Part shown: positions 16,676-25,877 of the stretch, one piece after another
Numbering within the stretch: the first letter of the stretch is position 1
Layout of the letters: each line of letters opens with the position of its first letter
Source: an uncultured Bacilli bacterium
GTDB lineage: Bacteria; Bacillota_I; Bacilli_A; RF39; UBA660
Direction of reading: 5' to 3'
Assembly: GCA_934154785.1 (NCBI GenBank)
Contig: CAKPGL010000002.1
Location: forward strand, 154,701-218,700
Length of the DNA stretch: 64,000 bases
Program-made: the position numbers and the translations under genes
Notes under the pieces: model-generated
What the model was told of the DNA's origin: nothing
Databases searched by the model: none
What the model saw: only the letters and a program-made list of their open reading frames with translations

Positions 16676-16752
16676 GGCCCGTTGGTGAAGTGGCTTAACA
16701 CATAGCCCTCTCAAGGCTACATACAAGGGTCCGAATCCCTTACGGGTCACCA
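16676..16752 (+). tRNA. tRNA-Glu (CTC)
   Basis: 77 bases with CCA. GGCCCGT pairs with ACGGGTC and the anticodon loop CTCTCAA gives CUC, reading GAG. Acceptor arm and T arm resemble the tRNA-Glu(UUC) at 20877, so the two are related isoacceptors. Confidence 0.9.
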
Positions 16753-16763
16753 ATAAAAAATAG

Positions 16764-16805
16764 AAAACTGAATGGAAGTTAATTAATTTTTGTTCAGTTT
16801 TTTTG
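16764..16805 (+). terminator. Terminator after tRNA-Glu(CTC)
   Basis: AAAACTGAA pairs with TTCAGTTTT over a 20-base loop, followed by T's. Confidence 0.75.
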
Positions 16806-16841
16806 TATAATTTTTTATTTTAAGTTTATTTATAAAAATGG

Positions 16842-16870
16842 TAGACATAATCTTAAATTTGGCATATAAT
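16842..16870 (+). promoter_or_regulatory. Promoter of the metal-resistance operon
   Basis: TAGACA, 17-base spacer, TATAAT, immediately upstream of the ArsR-type operator. Confidence 0.8.
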
Positions 16871-16877
16871 ATTAACG

Positions 16878-16895
16878 TATGAACAATTATTCATA
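16878..16895 (+). promoter_or_regulatory. ArsR/SmtB-type operator
   Basis: The imperfect palindrome TATGAA-CAATTA-TTCATA lies between the -10 and the ribosome site. It matches the ATATGAACA...TATTCATAT operator type bound by CadC/CzrA-like metal-sensing repressors, so the repressor at 16910 should control itself and the ATPase. Metal binding would release it. Confidence 0.8.
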
Positions 16896-16909
16896 TAAGG
16901 AGGATAAGA

Positions 16910-17203
16910 ATGTATCAGTTAGATGATGATAAAATTATTGATTTAGCAGAGTTATTTAAGATATTTGGTGATTCTACTAGAGTTAAGATAATTAATGTAT
17001 TATTAAATGGCAAACTTTGTGTTAATGATATAGCTAATCAAATAGGAATGAGCCAATCAGCAGTATCGCATCAATTACGTATTTTAAAAGATTCTAAACT
17101 AGTAAAATATGAAAAGAATGGTAAAGAAATAATGTATTTTTTAGCTGATAGTCATGTTGAAAAAATATTTAAGATGGGATGTGAACACATTGAAGAAATA
17201 TAA
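16910..17203 (+). CDS. ArsR/SmtB-family metal-sensing repressor
   Basis: 97 residues with the winged-helix core of the family: FKIFGDSTRVKIINVLL (helix 1-2 region), the recognition helix SQSAVSHQLRILKDSKLV and the wing YEKNGKEIMYFL. A C-terminal helix with DSHVEKIF and CEHIEE could carry alpha-5 type zinc/cadmium ligands (D-x-H...H-x-x-E, as in CzrA/SmtB). The canonical CadC N-terminal cysteines are absent. AAGGAGG precedes it, its operator lies upstream, and it overlaps the ATPase gene by 14 bases. Confidence 0.92.
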   Translation: MYQLDDDKIIDLAELFKIFGDSTRVKIINVLLNGKLCVNDIANQIGMSQSAVSHQLRILKDSKLVKYEKNGKEIMYFLADSHVEKIFKMGCEHIEEI

Positions 17204-19232
17204 CTTTTTTATAAAGAATTTGGATTGTGCTAATTGTGCCAGAAAAATAGAGGAGGATTTAAATAGTGATAAAAATATAGAGTCTGCTAATGTTAATTTT
17301 GCTACTTCTAAAGTAGAAGTAGAAACAAATTTAGATGGTGATGTATTAAAATATGTTAATAAGATTGTCAAATCTGTAGAGCCAGAAGCCTTAGTTTATA
17401 CAAGTGAAGTAAAGCAAGAAAATATTACTAAACGTATTATTGTATTACTGGTTGGTATTTTATTAGCGGGATTAGGCTTATATTTAAATATTAATTCTAA
17501 TATAAAATTAGTCTTGATTGTTGTTGCGTATATAGTTTTACTTAGTGAAACATTTGTTAAAGCAATGAAACTATTATTTAAAAGTGGTACTATTAATGAA
17601 AATATTTTAATAACTATTTCTTGTATTGGAGCCTTTTTAATTGGAAAACATAGTGAAGGATTAATGGTTATTATTCTATACGAAATAGGAAAAATATTAG
17701 AAGCAAGAGCTATTAATAAATCACGTTCTTCTATTGCGGAATTAATGGATATAAAACCAGTATCCGCTAATTTAAAATATTATAATAGTATTAAAGTGGT
17801 AGAACCAGAAAGTATAAAAAAAGGTGATACTATTGTTGTTAAAACTGGAGAAAAAATTCCTCTAGATGGTATTGTTACCATAGGAGAAGCACGCATTAAT
17901 CCTATTGCCATTACTGGTGAAAGTAATTTAATTACTTTAAAAATTGGTGATACTGCTACTTCAGGAATGATAAATGAAGATGGCGTTATCGAAATAAAAG
18001 TTACTGCTGATTATGAAGACAGTACTGTTAATAGAATTTTAGAATTAATCGAAAATGCCGGAGCGAACAAAGCTAAAACGGAAACATTTGTTACTAAGGC
18101 TGCTAAAGTATATACACCAATTATAATTTTATTAGCTATGTCAATAATAATTTTTGGTAGTTTATTTACTAATATTCCTTTTAATGACTTATTATATCGT
18201 AGTTTATTATTCTTAGTAATATCTTGTCCTTGTGCTATAGCAATATCTGTACCACTTTCTTATTTTGCGGGTATTGGTGTTTGTTCTAAAAATGGTATAT
18301 TAGTTAAGGGTAGTAATTATTTGGATGTCTTAAAAGATATAAATAAGATAGTTTTTGATAAAACAGGTACAATTACTACTGGTAAATTTGAAAACATTAA
18401 AATAGATATAATTGATAAAAATTATAAAATTAGTGAAGTAAAAAAGATAATTGTTAAAGGAGAACAATTATCTAGTCATCCAATTGCATCTAGTATTGTT
18501 AAATTAATTAATATTAAAGTTGATAGTAGCGATGTAGTGGATTTTAAAGAATATAAAGGTAAAGGTATTGAATTTAAAATTGCTGATTCAGATATTAAAA
18601 TTGGTAATTATAAATTCTGTAATGCTGAAGACGCTAATGCTTTATTTTATGTAAACATTAATGATAACTTAGTCGCACGAATTAGGTTAGTTGATAGTAT
18701 AAAAGGAAACGCTAAAGAAACTATTGCTTATTTATTACAAAATAATATTGATTGTGAAATGTTAACTGGTGATAGTAAGAGTAGTGCTCTTAGTATTGGT
18801 GAAGCTGTTGGTTTAAAAAATATAAAATATGAATTATTACCACAGGATAAATACAATTTAGTTAACGAGTATATAAAAGAAGATAATACTTTAGTAGCGT
18901 TTGTAGGAGACGGTATAAATGATGCTCCAACGCTTGCTTTAGCAAACGTAGGTATATCAATGGGTTCTATAGGTAGTGAATCCGCTATTGAAGCATCAGA
19001 TGTTGTCATTGTTAATGATGATATTGGTAAGATTAAGAGTGCCATTAAGATATCAAAATATACGAGTAGAATTATTAAAGAAAACTTAATATTTGCTATT
19101 GCAATAAAAATATTATTCTTAAGTTTAGGATTATTTGGTATTGCTACGATGTGGCAAGCAGTATTTGCGGATGTTGGTGTAACAGTTATTACAATACTAA
19201 ACTCAATTAGAATATTAAATATGAAAGCATAA
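17190..19232 (+). CDS. Zn/Cd/Pb-type P1B-ATPase (CadA/ZntA-like)
   Basis: 680 residues from TTG 17190, which gives the usual MKKYNFFIKNLDCANC start; GATGGGATG lies upstream. In order: one HMA metal-binding domain with D-C-A-N-C (Cys 13 and 16), membrane helices, the actuator TGE motif (AITGESN), the CPC translocation motif (346-348), the phosphorylated Asp in DKTGT (390), SSHP, GDGINDAP (573 on), and a last helix with DVGVTVITILNSIR. CPC together with the last-helix Asp marks divalent Zn/Cd/Pb exporters rather than copper pumps. It is co-transcribed with, and controlled by, the ArsR-type repressor. Confidence 0.93.
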   Translation: MKKYNFFIKNLDCANCARKIEEDLNSDKNIESANVNFATSKVEVETNLDGDVLKYVNKIVKSVEPEALVYTSEVKQENITKRIIVLLVGILLAGLGLYLNINSNIKLVLIVVAYIVLLSETFVKAMKLLFKSGTINENILITISCIGAFLIGKHSEGLMVIILYEIGKILEARAINKSRSSIAELMDIKPVSANLKYYNSIKVVEPESIKKGDTIVVKTGEKIPLDGIVTIGEARINPIAITGESNLITLKIGDTATSGMINEDGVIEIKVTADYEDSTVNRILELIENAGANKAKTETFVTKAAKVYTPIIILLAMSIIIFGSLFTNIPFNDLLYRSLLFLVISCPCAIAISVPLSYFAGIGVCSKNGILVKGSNYLDVLKDINKIVFDKTGTITTGKFENIKIDIIDKNYKISEVKKIIVKGEQLSSHPIASSIVKLINIKVDSSDVVDFKEYKGKGIEFKIADSDIKIGNYKFCNAEDANALFYVNINDNLVARIRLVDSIKGNAKETIAYLLQNNIDCEMLTGDSKSSALSIGEAVGLKNIKYELLPQDKYNLVNEYIKEDNTLVAFVGDGINDAPTLALANVGISMGSIGSESAIEASDVVIVNDDIGKIKSAIKISKYTSRIIKENLIFAIAIKILFLSLGLFGIATMWQAVFADVGVTVITILNSIRILNMKA

Positions 19233-19239
19233 AAAGAAA

Positions 19240-19268
19240 ACCCCGTTTTTTGTGAAACGGGGTATATT
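19240..19268. terminator. Bidirectional terminator
   Basis: ACCCCGTTT pairs with AAACGGGGT; T-rich on one side and A-rich on the other. It separates the convergent ATPase and carboxypeptidase genes. Confidence 0.85.
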
Positions 19269-20479
19269 TATTTATTATTAGTTTTTTTTCTAACTAAAAT
19301 AATAATTATGCTAAGTAGTACTATTACTAGCAATAATATAGTAGGGTAGATTAATTTAGTTTGTGTTAAAAACAGTAGTAAACTAAATCTTAAACTTTTA
19401 TCTAAGTAAACATCAATACTATCTAATACTTCATTATTATAAATTATATCAATAGTACCTAACTTGTCATTAATCTTGTTTTTATTTGATAACGCATCGA
19501 TACCATTATATTTGTAAACTACATTTTCAATATTAAAATCATTATTTAAATATTTAGTTTTATCTTCTTTAGCATATACTTGATAAGTGTTGTAACCAGG
19601 CTTTGTAGTTATTTCTGTTAATATATCACCAGCATTAATAATATTGTGATAATCGTAATTATCAGCGTAGTATTCATATATATTTTTGGCATCAATGAAA
19701 TTGTAGGGTATATTATAATTAGGGTTGGCACCAGTAGTAACTAGCATGTAGTTTATATTATTATAGGTTGCGGTACTTGCTAAACATAGGCCAGCGTCAT
19801 CTGTATAACCAGTTTTCGAACCAGTAATTTTTGATATATCTAAGGAATATCTTCTAGCATTTGATACTCTAGTTGAATATAGTTTTATATTATTAGTAGT
19901 AAGATATTCATTAGTTTCAAATATATGCTTAAAAGTATTATTTTTAAGAGCGTATTTTAATAGAGTTGCTATGTCGGATACAGTAGAGTAATGTCCTTTT
20001 GTATCTAGCCCAGTGTTATTAACAAAGTTTGTGTTTGATAAATTTAGTTCTTTGGCTTTTTCATTCATTAATTTAACAAAGTTTTTTTCATTACCACCAA
20101 TGTTGTTAGCTAATGCTAAGGCTGCATCTGCTCCAGATGGTAAAAATAGTCCCATTAATAAATCCATATACGTTACTTTATCACCGATAGAAAATCCTGC
20201 GACTGAAGCATTTGCTTCTGCAAGTCCTTTAAAGTCAGCATTTTTCATTACTACTGTGTCATTTAAATTATTAATGTTTTCAATTGCAACAATACAAGTC
20301 ATTATTTTAGTTAAACTAGCTATTTCTGTTTTTTCATCTTTATTTTTTTCAAATATTATAGTATCATCATTTAAATTATACATTACTGCATATTTTGAAT
20401 TGATTTCTAAAGCGAAAATAGTTGTAGGGAAAATTAATAGCGCTATTAAAAAGAATTTAGCAAATTTTTTTTTATTCAT
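19268..20479 (-). CDS. D-alanyl-D-alanine carboxypeptidase (PBP5/DacA type)
   Basis: 403 residues with an N-terminal signal peptide (about 1-23). The serine-peptidase triad is SxxK = SLTK (55-58), SGA (115-117, where many relatives have SGN) and KTG (222-224). A C-terminal domain precedes a membrane helix (about 373-397) that anchors the enzyme. It trims the terminal D-Ala of peptidoglycan pentapeptides outside the cell. It is transcribed alone toward the shared terminator. The SGA variant is seen in other family members, so activity is likely kept. Confidence 0.92.
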   Translation of the reverse strand: MNKKKFAKFFLIALLIFPTTIFALEINSKYAVMYNLNDDTIIFEKNKDEKTEIASLTKIMTCIVAIENINNLNDTVVMKNADFKGLAEANASVAGFSIGDKVTYMDLLMGLFLPSGADAALALANNIGGNEKNFVKLMNEKAKELNLSNTNFVNNTGLDTKGHYSTVSDIATLLKYALKNNTFKHIFETNEYLTTNNIKLYSTRVSNARRYSLDISKITGSKTGYTDDAGLCLASTATYNNINYMLVTTGANPNYNIPYNFIDAKNIYEYYADNYDYHNIINAGDILTEITTKPGYNTYQVYAKEDKTKYLNNDFNIENVVYKYNGIDALSNKNKINDKLGTIDIIYNNEVLDSIDVYLDKSLRFSLLLFLTQTKLIYPTILLLVIVLLSIIIILVRKKTNNK

Positions 20480-20651
20480 AATATATCACCTTTATAAAAT
20501 ATTATTTTCTTATTAAGTATATTATACTAATTAATTTTTGTAAAGTATAATAGAGGTGTAATATTTGACATTTTTGGTAGTATAATAATAGTGTTTGTTA
20601 ATATATTTATAAAAAATGCAAAAAAAATTGAAAAAAATTGAAAAAAGTACT

Positions 20652-20680
20652 TGCCAAACAAAAATATTTAATGTATACTT
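20652..20680 (+). promoter_or_regulatory. Promoter of the Asn-Ile-Glu tRNA operon
   Basis: TTGCCA, 17-base spacer, TATACT, 21 bases before the first tRNA. Confidence 0.8.
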
Positions 20681-20701
20681 AAGTAGTCACATGAATTGAT
20701 G

Positions 20702-20776
20702 CCCAATTAGCTCAGTCGGTAGAGCGCACGGCTGTTAACCGTTAGGTCGTAGGTTCGAGTCCTACATTGGGCGCCA
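20702..20776 (+). tRNA. tRNA-Asn (GTT)
   Basis: GCCCAAT pairs with ATTGGGC; anticodon loop CTGTTAA gives GUU; CCA is encoded. First of three tRNAs in one operon. Confidence 0.96.
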
Positions 20777-20785
20777 TTTTTTGCG

Positions 20786-20861
20786 GGCTTGTAGCTCAGC
20801 TGGTTAGAGCGCTACACTGATAATGTAGAGGTCACAGGTTCGAGTCCTGTCAAGCCCACCA
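20786..20861 (+). tRNA. tRNA-Ile (GAT)
   Basis: GGGCTTG pairs with CAAGCCC; anticodon loop CTGATAA gives GAU; CCA encoded. Nine bases after tRNA-Asn. Confidence 0.96.
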
Positions 20862-20876
20862 TTTTTTATTATAAAT

Positions 20877-20952
20877 GGCCCGTTGGTGAAACGGTTAACA
20901 CACATGCCTTTCACGCATGCATTTATGGGTTCGAATCCCGTACGGGTCACCA
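20877..20952 (+). tRNA. tRNA-Glu (TTC)
   Basis: GGCCCGT pairs with ACGGGTC; anticodon loop CTTTCAC gives UUC; CCA encoded. Last tRNA of the operon. Confidence 0.96.
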
Positions 20953-20959
20953 TTTAGTA

Positions 20960-20992
20960 ATTAACTCTTTAGAAATAAAGGGTTTTTATTTT
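20960..20992 (+). terminator. Terminator of the tRNA operon
   Basis: AACTCTTTA pairs with TAAAGGGTT (with G-U pairs), then a T-rich tail. Confidence 0.7.
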
Positions 20993-21004
20993 GCTTATTT
21001 GTGG

Positions 21005-21010
21005 TATAAT
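21005..21010 (+). promoter_or_regulatory. Extended -10 promoter
   Basis: TGG-TATAAT, 26 bases before the exported-protein gene. Confidence 0.6.
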
Positions 21011-21035
21011 ATTAACTTGTTAAAGGAGAGATACA

Positions 21036-21872
21036 ATGAAAAATATCAAAAATTTAAAAATAACTAGCACTGCCTTAGCCTTAGCGCTTACAACAATAAC
21101 TTTATTACCTAGTTGTTATGATAACTCTAAAGTGGACGATAATAAGGTAATTGTCCATGATGTTGAAACTGCTGATAATATTTATTTTAACAATTTCTTT
21201 TTGGAAAATTTACCAAAAAATGTTGATGTTAATAAATATTTGACAAAAATAGATAATGTTAATATTAATGATAGTAAGCAATCATTTTTAAATAATAACG
21301 AATTTAATAATATAGTTAGTGTACAGAATTTACCAAAGATTTTTATTTCTACTAAATTAGAGGAAAGTAATTTATCTAGTTTTGATAAGGAGTCCTCAAC
21401 TGATTTAATTTTAGAAGATAAGTTTAATTTATTAAATTATTTGGAAATATATAAACAATCAATAAAAAATATTATTTTTTCAGCAGAAGAAGAACCACTA
21501 TCTTTGGAAGAAACAATATTGTTACAAGAAATATTACTTAATAATATATATGATTTAGAAATACAACAATATTGTGAATATGAATTAGAAACTACTGGTA
21601 AAAGTGACTTATTAAATAGTATTAATAATATAAAAAATGTATTTGATAATTATTTATTAGATAAGTTTGCTACTAAAATTAAGAGTGAAGAGTATTCTTG
21701 TGATACTACAAATATAATGCCTAACTTACTAGTAAAATTCCCTCTTTTGAAAGAGAACAATTTAGATAATAATTCTATTAATTTTCAAACCTTGGACTAT
21801 AAAGTGAAAATATTAAGAGAATCTTTAAAACAACAAAATTCATTTAACTTTACATATACATTAAAAAAATAA
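21036..21872 (+). CDS. Putative lipoprotein of unknown function
   Basis: 278 residues with a signal sequence ending in LLPSC (lipobox Cys about residue 27). The mature chain is rich in Asn, Asp, Leu and Ile and mostly helical, with an acidic middle (EEEPLSLEETILLQEILL). No known domain is recognised. It has its own extended -10 promoter and AAAGGAGAG ribosome site. Another lipoprotein gene, YerB-like, follows with a separate promoter. Confidence 0.75.
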   Translation: MKNIKNLKITSTALALALTTITLLPSCYDNSKVDDNKVIVHDVETADNIYFNNFFLENLPKNVDVNKYLTKIDNVNINDSKQSFLNNNEFNNIVSVQNLPKIFISTKLEESNLSSFDKESSTDLILEDKFNLLNYLEIYKQSIKNIIFSAEEEPLSLEETILLQEILLNNIYDLEIQQYCEYELETTGKSDLLNSINNIKNVFDNYLLDKFATKIKSEEYSCDTTNIMPNLLVKFPLLKENNLDNNSINFQTLDYKVKILRESLKQQNSFNFTYTLKK

Positions 21873-21902
21873 AATTTATTAATCAAAATGCTATTATTAT
21901 GG

Positions 21903-21908
21903 TATAAT
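21903..21908 (+). promoter_or_regulatory. Extended -10 promoter of the YerB-like gene
   Basis: TGG-TATAAT with TG at 21900-21901. Confidence 0.6.
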
Positions 21909-21931
21909 TAAAATAGTGAGAGGAGTAAGTT

Positions 21932-22969
21932 ATGAAAAGAAAGATTTTCAGTATTGTATTATGTTTAGCTTTTTTAGTTACTTTAGTTGGTTGTGGTAAA
22001 GTAGAACCAAAAGATAATAATTATAATGATGGCAATAAGGGTGGAGAACAAGATAATAACACTAACAACGATAGTAAAATATCTATTGTAAATGTTAATT
22101 CTAAAACTAGACCTTACGCAGTTATGATAAATAATATAGCGGCAGCTCGCCCTACAGCAGGCTTACAAGATGCTTATATTGTTTATGAAATAGTAGTTGA
22201 AGGTGGAATTACTAGATATTTAGCTCTTTTTAAAGATGTTAATGTTGCTAAAATAGGTTCTGTACGTAGTTCTAGACATTATTATTTAGATTATGCTATG
22301 GAAAATGATGCTATTTACACACATTTTGGATGGAGTTATGTAGCAGAAAAACAAATTCCTGAATTAGGTATTAATAATGTTAATGGTTATACAACAGAAG
22401 GCGATGCTTTCTGGCGTGATACAACCTTAAATAGAGCTTACGAGCATACAGCATTTACTAGTACTGATAAAATATCCGCAGCTGTTAAAAGACGTGGCTA
22501 TAGAACTGAAACAAATAAAGATTTACTATTAAACTATAGTGCAGATGAAATTGATTTAAGTAAGATGACTGGTGCCAAAGATGCTAAAAATGTAAGCATA
22601 CAGTATTCTGGCTATCAAACAGCATCTTATAAATATGATGCTGAAAATAAAGTATATGTTCGTAGTAGTGGTGGAAAAGTAGATACAGACTTAACAACTA
22701 AGAAAAATATTACTGTTAAAAATATTATTACTTATCAAGTAGAAGATGTAAGTTATAATGGTGATGCTAAACTACGTGATCTTAAAAATATTGGTAAAGG
22801 AACAGGTTATTATATAACTGATGGTTATGCTGTACCTATTACTTGGGAAAAGACTAGTAGAGATGCTCAAACAGTATATAAATATGAAGATGGTACAGAA
22901 ATTACTGTAAATGATGGTAATACATTTATTCAAATTCAACCAAAAGGTAAAAAGTTAACAATACAATAA
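21932..22969 (+). CDS. DUF3048 (YerB-like) lipoprotein
   Basis: 345 residues. The lipobox LVGC (Cys about 21) is followed by a disordered Asn/Asp/Gly linker and then the DUF3048 domain. The domain is recognised by RPYAVMINNIAAARPTAGL, the VEGGITRYLALF segment, GSVRSSRHYY and AIYTHFGWS. DUF3048 proteins are surface lipoproteins of Bacillota with no settled function. A terminator follows. Confidence 0.88.
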   Translation: MKRKIFSIVLCLAFLVTLVGCGKVEPKDNNYNDGNKGGEQDNNTNNDSKISIVNVNSKTRPYAVMINNIAAARPTAGLQDAYIVYEIVVEGGITRYLALFKDVNVAKIGSVRSSRHYYLDYAMENDAIYTHFGWSYVAEKQIPELGINNVNGYTTEGDAFWRDTTLNRAYEHTAFTSTDKISAAVKRRGYRTETNKDLLLNYSADEIDLSKMTGAKDAKNVSIQYSGYQTASYKYDAENKVYVRSSGGKVDTDLTTKKNITVKNIITYQVEDVSYNGDAKLRDLKNIGKGTGYYITDGYAVPITWEKTSRDAQTVYKYEDGTEITVNDGNTFIQIQPKGKKLTIQ

Positions 22970-22974
22970 GGTTT

Positions 22975-23009
22975 AAATCGGACGGTGTAAAAACTGTGCG
23001 ATTTTTTTC
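22975..23009 (+). terminator. Terminator after the YerB-like gene
   Basis: AAATCGGACGGT pairs with ACTGTGCGATTT (one mismatch), then T7. Confidence 0.75.
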
Positions 23010-23041
23010 ATATAATCATTGTTAAAAATATCTTTTTTTGA

Positions 23042-23047
23042 TATAAT
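23042..23047 (+). promoter_or_regulatory. Extended -10 promoter of the Tad operon
   Basis: TGA-TATAAT, 26 bases before the first tad gene. Confidence 0.6.
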
Positions 23048-23072
23048 TTATATATGGTAGGAGACTGTTAAA

Positions 23073-23411
23073 ATGAATAAGAATAGGGGACAAGCATTAG
23101 TTGAGTTTATAATTATAGTACCAATACTATTATTAATACTTCTTGGTATTGTTGATTTTGGTAATATTATTTATCGTAAACTTACTCTAGAAAGTACATT
23201 AGATACTGTTGTAGACTTATATGAAAGTAATAAACAAACAGAACTAGAAAAGTTTGTTACAGAGTCTGATGTTACTTATAAGCAAGAGGTAGATGAGGAA
23301 TTTATACATATAATACTTACTAAAAATGTAAATATTATGACACCGGGATTAAACACTATTTTAAATAATCCTTATGAAATAAAAGTAGAAAGAATTATTT
23401 ATCATGAATAA
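23073..23411 (+). CDS. TadE-like pilus assembly protein
   Basis: 112 residues. The N-terminus NRGQALVEFIIIVPILLLILLG is the TadE-type signal anchor with the conserved Gly-Gln-Ala and Glu residues, followed by DFGNIIYRKL. TadE-like pseudopilins are minor parts of the Flp/Tad fibre or secretion apparatus, anchored in the membrane with the rest outside. It is the first gene of a six-gene Tad operon, overlapping the next gene by 8 bases. Confidence 0.85.
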   Translation: MNKNRGQALVEFIIIVPILLLILLGIVDFGNIIYRKLTLESTLDTVVDLYESNKQTELEKFVTESDVTYKQEVDEEFIHIILTKNVNIMTPGLNTILNNPYEIKVERIIYHE

Positions 23412-23796
23412 AAAAGGACAAGTATTGTTAGTCTTTATTTTACTTATTCCAGTTTTCCTAATTTTATTAGCACTAGTAGTTGATGTTGGACTATTATACA
23501 AAGAAAAAAAACATTTAGATAGTTCCTTAAAAGCCGCTACTAAATATGGTTTAAAACATATTACTGATGTAAGTGCTAAAGAAAAAGTAGAAACTTTAAT
23601 ATTAGAAAATGTTGGTGATACTTCTGAGATTAACGTAGTTATTGAAGATAAAACAATTACAACCAGTATTAAAGAAAATTACAATGGTATATTCAAAATG
23701 TTATTTAAAAATAGTATATATGAAATAGAAATATCTTATTATGGCTATATGGATGATAATAATAAGGAAGTTTTAACAAAGAATAGAGGGATATAA
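23404..23796 (+). CDS. TadE/TadG-like protein
   Basis: 130 residues with KKGQVLLVFILLIPVFLILLAL, a TadG/TadE-type hydrophobic signal anchor, then VVDVGLLYKEKKHLDSS, which fits the TadG-like N-terminal family. It is much shorter than full TadG proteins, lacking a large extracellular domain. It overlaps both neighbours (8 bases before, 1 base after). Confidence 0.8.
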   Translation: MNKKGQVLLVFILLIPVFLILLALVVDVGLLYKEKKHLDSSLKAATKYGLKHITDVSAKEKVETLILENVGDTSEINVVIEDKTITTSIKENYNGIFKMLFKNSIYEIEISYYGYMDDNNKEVLTKNRGI

Positions 23797-24539
23797 TGGC
23801 TATAAAAAAAGCGAACGTTATTACAGTTACTTCAGTTAAAGGTGGTACAGGTAAATCCACTACAGTTTTAAATTTGGCAGGCGTTTTAACACTAAAACAT
23901 AAAAAAACATTGATTTTAGATTTAGACTTATATAGTGGTGCAATAGCACCATCTTTAAATATTGATATTACAACTGATTTATATGCTTTAACTAATGATA
24001 TGTATATGAATAGATTTGATAATATTGAAAATTATGTTTGTCCTTATAATGAGTATATTGACGTTATACCCGCTCCAAAAGATCCTAGACTTGCTAATAA
24101 GATTAAAGAGAAGTATTTATCACTTGTTATAAAAAAGGCTATTACACGCTATGATTTTATATTAATTGATACTACCCATTGTTTAAGCAATATTAATCTT
24201 TTAGCACTTGATAATAGTGATTTAATTTTATATCTAGTAACTAATAATTTAGTAGATTTAAAAAGTATGCGTAGTATGGTTTCTATATATAAAGATATGA
24301 ATAAAACAAACTATCGTATTGTAATGAACAATTCTATTGATAGAAATCATAGTTGCTTTACGGAGTATGATATTAAAAACATTGTTGGTAGTAAAATAGA
24401 TTATACTATTAATGGTAATTTTTATCATAATAACATTGATAAATTTGTTATAGATGGCAAAATATTATCTTTAGTATACCCTAAAAAATACAAAGTATTT
24501 GAAGATATTATTTCAGATTATTTAAAGGAAGAAAAGTAG
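23796..24539 (+). CDS. TadZ/CpaE-like MinD-family ATPase
   Basis: 247 residues. The deviant Walker A motif KGGTGKST near residue 14 and the following switch LDLDLYSGAIAP place it among ParA/MinD ATPases. In Tad operons this protein (TadZ/CpaE) localises the secretion machine at the membrane. No receiver domain is present at the N-terminus, unlike many CpaE proteins. Overlaps the preceding gene by one base. Confidence 0.85.
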   Translation: MAIKKANVITVTSVKGGTGKSTTVLNLAGVLTLKHKKTLILDLDLYSGAIAPSLNIDITTDLYALTNDMYMNRFDNIENYVCPYNEYIDVIPAPKDPRLANKIKEKYLSLVIKKAITRYDFILIDTTHCLSNINLLALDNSDLILYLVTNNLVDLKSMRSMVSIYKDMNKTNYRIVMNNSIDRNHSCFTEYDIKNIVGSKIDYTINGNFYHNNIDKFVIDGKILSLVYPKKYKVFEDIISDYLKEEK

Positions 24540-24546
24540 GTGTATT

Positions 24547-25866
24547 ATGGCAAGTAAAACTTTTATTGATGAATTTGAAGCTGATTTAGAAAAACCTATT
24601 GAAGATGTTTATGACGATTATAATGAATTTAAAAACAAATCTTTATTAGAGGAATTACGTAATAAGATAATTCAAACTTTAATAGATAATAATTCTTTAC
24701 TTTCTAAAGAGGAAGAAATAAAAAAACAAATAGATAAAACAGTTGAAGGATATGATTTATCAACCGTTGAAAGAAATTATTTATATAATTTAATTGATAA
24801 TGAAATGAATGGTTGTGGTCCTTTAACAGAGATACTTAAAGACCCTAATATAACAGAAATAATGGTTAATGGTATTGATGAAATTTACGTTGAACTTGAT
24901 GGTCACGTTGTTCGTGATACAAGTGTTTCATTTATTAATGAAGACCACATTATTAGAACAATTCAAAGAATGATCCAGCCAATTGGTAGAACTATTGATA
25001 CAGCAAGCCCAATGGTTGATGCTAGACTTGCTGATGGTTCCAGATTAAATGCTGTAATTCCACCACTTTCTTTAAATGGCCCAATTCTTACAATTCGTAA
25101 ATTTAAAGAAGAATTAGCAAATATTGATGACTTCTTAAGAACAGGTGCTTTAACTCCTTATATGGCCAGATTCTTGGAAGCCAGTGTTCAAGCTAAGTTA
25201 AATATTATTATTTGTGGTGGTACTGGTAGTGGTAAAACAACTTTATTAAACTGTTTATCTTCTTTTATTGGTAATGATGAACGTATTATTACAATAGAAG
25301 ATGCTGCTGAGTTAAAATTAAAACAAAATCACGTTATATCTTTGGAAACTCGTCTTACTAACTATGAAGGTGATGGTGAAGTAACAATTCGTGATTTAGT
25401 TATTAACTCTTTGCGTATGCGTCCAGATCGTATTATTGTTGGTGAAGTTCGTGGCAAGGAAGCATTTGATATGTTACAGGCCATGAACACTGGACATAAT
25501 GGTAGTTTAACAACAATGCACGCTAATAGCCCAGAAGATGCTTTAAATAGACTTGAAACAATGATTTTAATGGCTGGTATGGAAATACCAGTAAAAGCAA
25601 TTCGTGAATATATAGAAAATGCTATTGATTTAGTTATTCAGGTAAGTCGTCTTTCTGATGGTCGAAGAAAAGTAACTAGTATTTGTGAAGTAGTAGGTTT
25701 TGATGAAGATGTAATTAAACTTCGTGAAATATTTAGTTTTAAACAAACTGGTTTAACTGATAATGGCGAAGTAATTGGGGAATTTATGATGCATAAAAAA
25801 ATTCCTAATGTATATAAGAAAATTAAATATAGAGGTATAGAAACACTAAAAGATATATTTGGATAG
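24547..25866 (+). CDS. CpaF/TadA-type secretion ATPase
   Basis: 439 residues, the motor of the Tad apparatus. Seen: the N1 domain with NGCGPLTEIL and the EIMVNG segment, Walker A GGTGSGKTTLL (about 223-233), the Asp box ITIEDAAEL, Walker B with RPDRIIVGEVRG, and the His box MNTGHNGSLTTMHANS. This is the complete set for a hexameric type II/IV secretion ATPase. It powers assembly of the fibre with the two membrane platform proteins encoded next. Confidence 0.95.
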   Translation: MASKTFIDEFEADLEKPIEDVYDDYNEFKNKSLLEELRNKIIQTLIDNNSLLSKEEEIKKQIDKTVEGYDLSTVERNYLYNLIDNEMNGCGPLTEILKDPNITEIMVNGIDEIYVELDGHVVRDTSVSFINEDHIIRTIQRMIQPIGRTIDTASPMVDARLADGSRLNAVIPPLSLNGPILTIRKFKEELANIDDFLRTGALTPYMARFLEASVQAKLNIIICGGTGSGKTTLLNCLSSFIGNDERIITIEDAAELKLKQNHVISLETRLTNYEGDGEVTIRDLVINSLRMRPDRIIVGEVRGKEAFDMLQAMNTGHNGSLTTMHANSPEDALNRLETMILMAGMEIPVKAIREYIENAIDLVIQVSRLSDGRRKVTSICEVVGFDEDVIKLREIFSFKQTGLTDNGEVIGEFMMHKKIPNVYKKIKYRGIETLKDIFG

Positions 25867-25877
25867 AGGTGAAATAT

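Noticed and set aside
13349..16752. Prophage or integrative element using the tRNAs as attachment sites
   Set aside because: No integrase, no direct repeat of a tRNA 3' end was found near these tRNAs.
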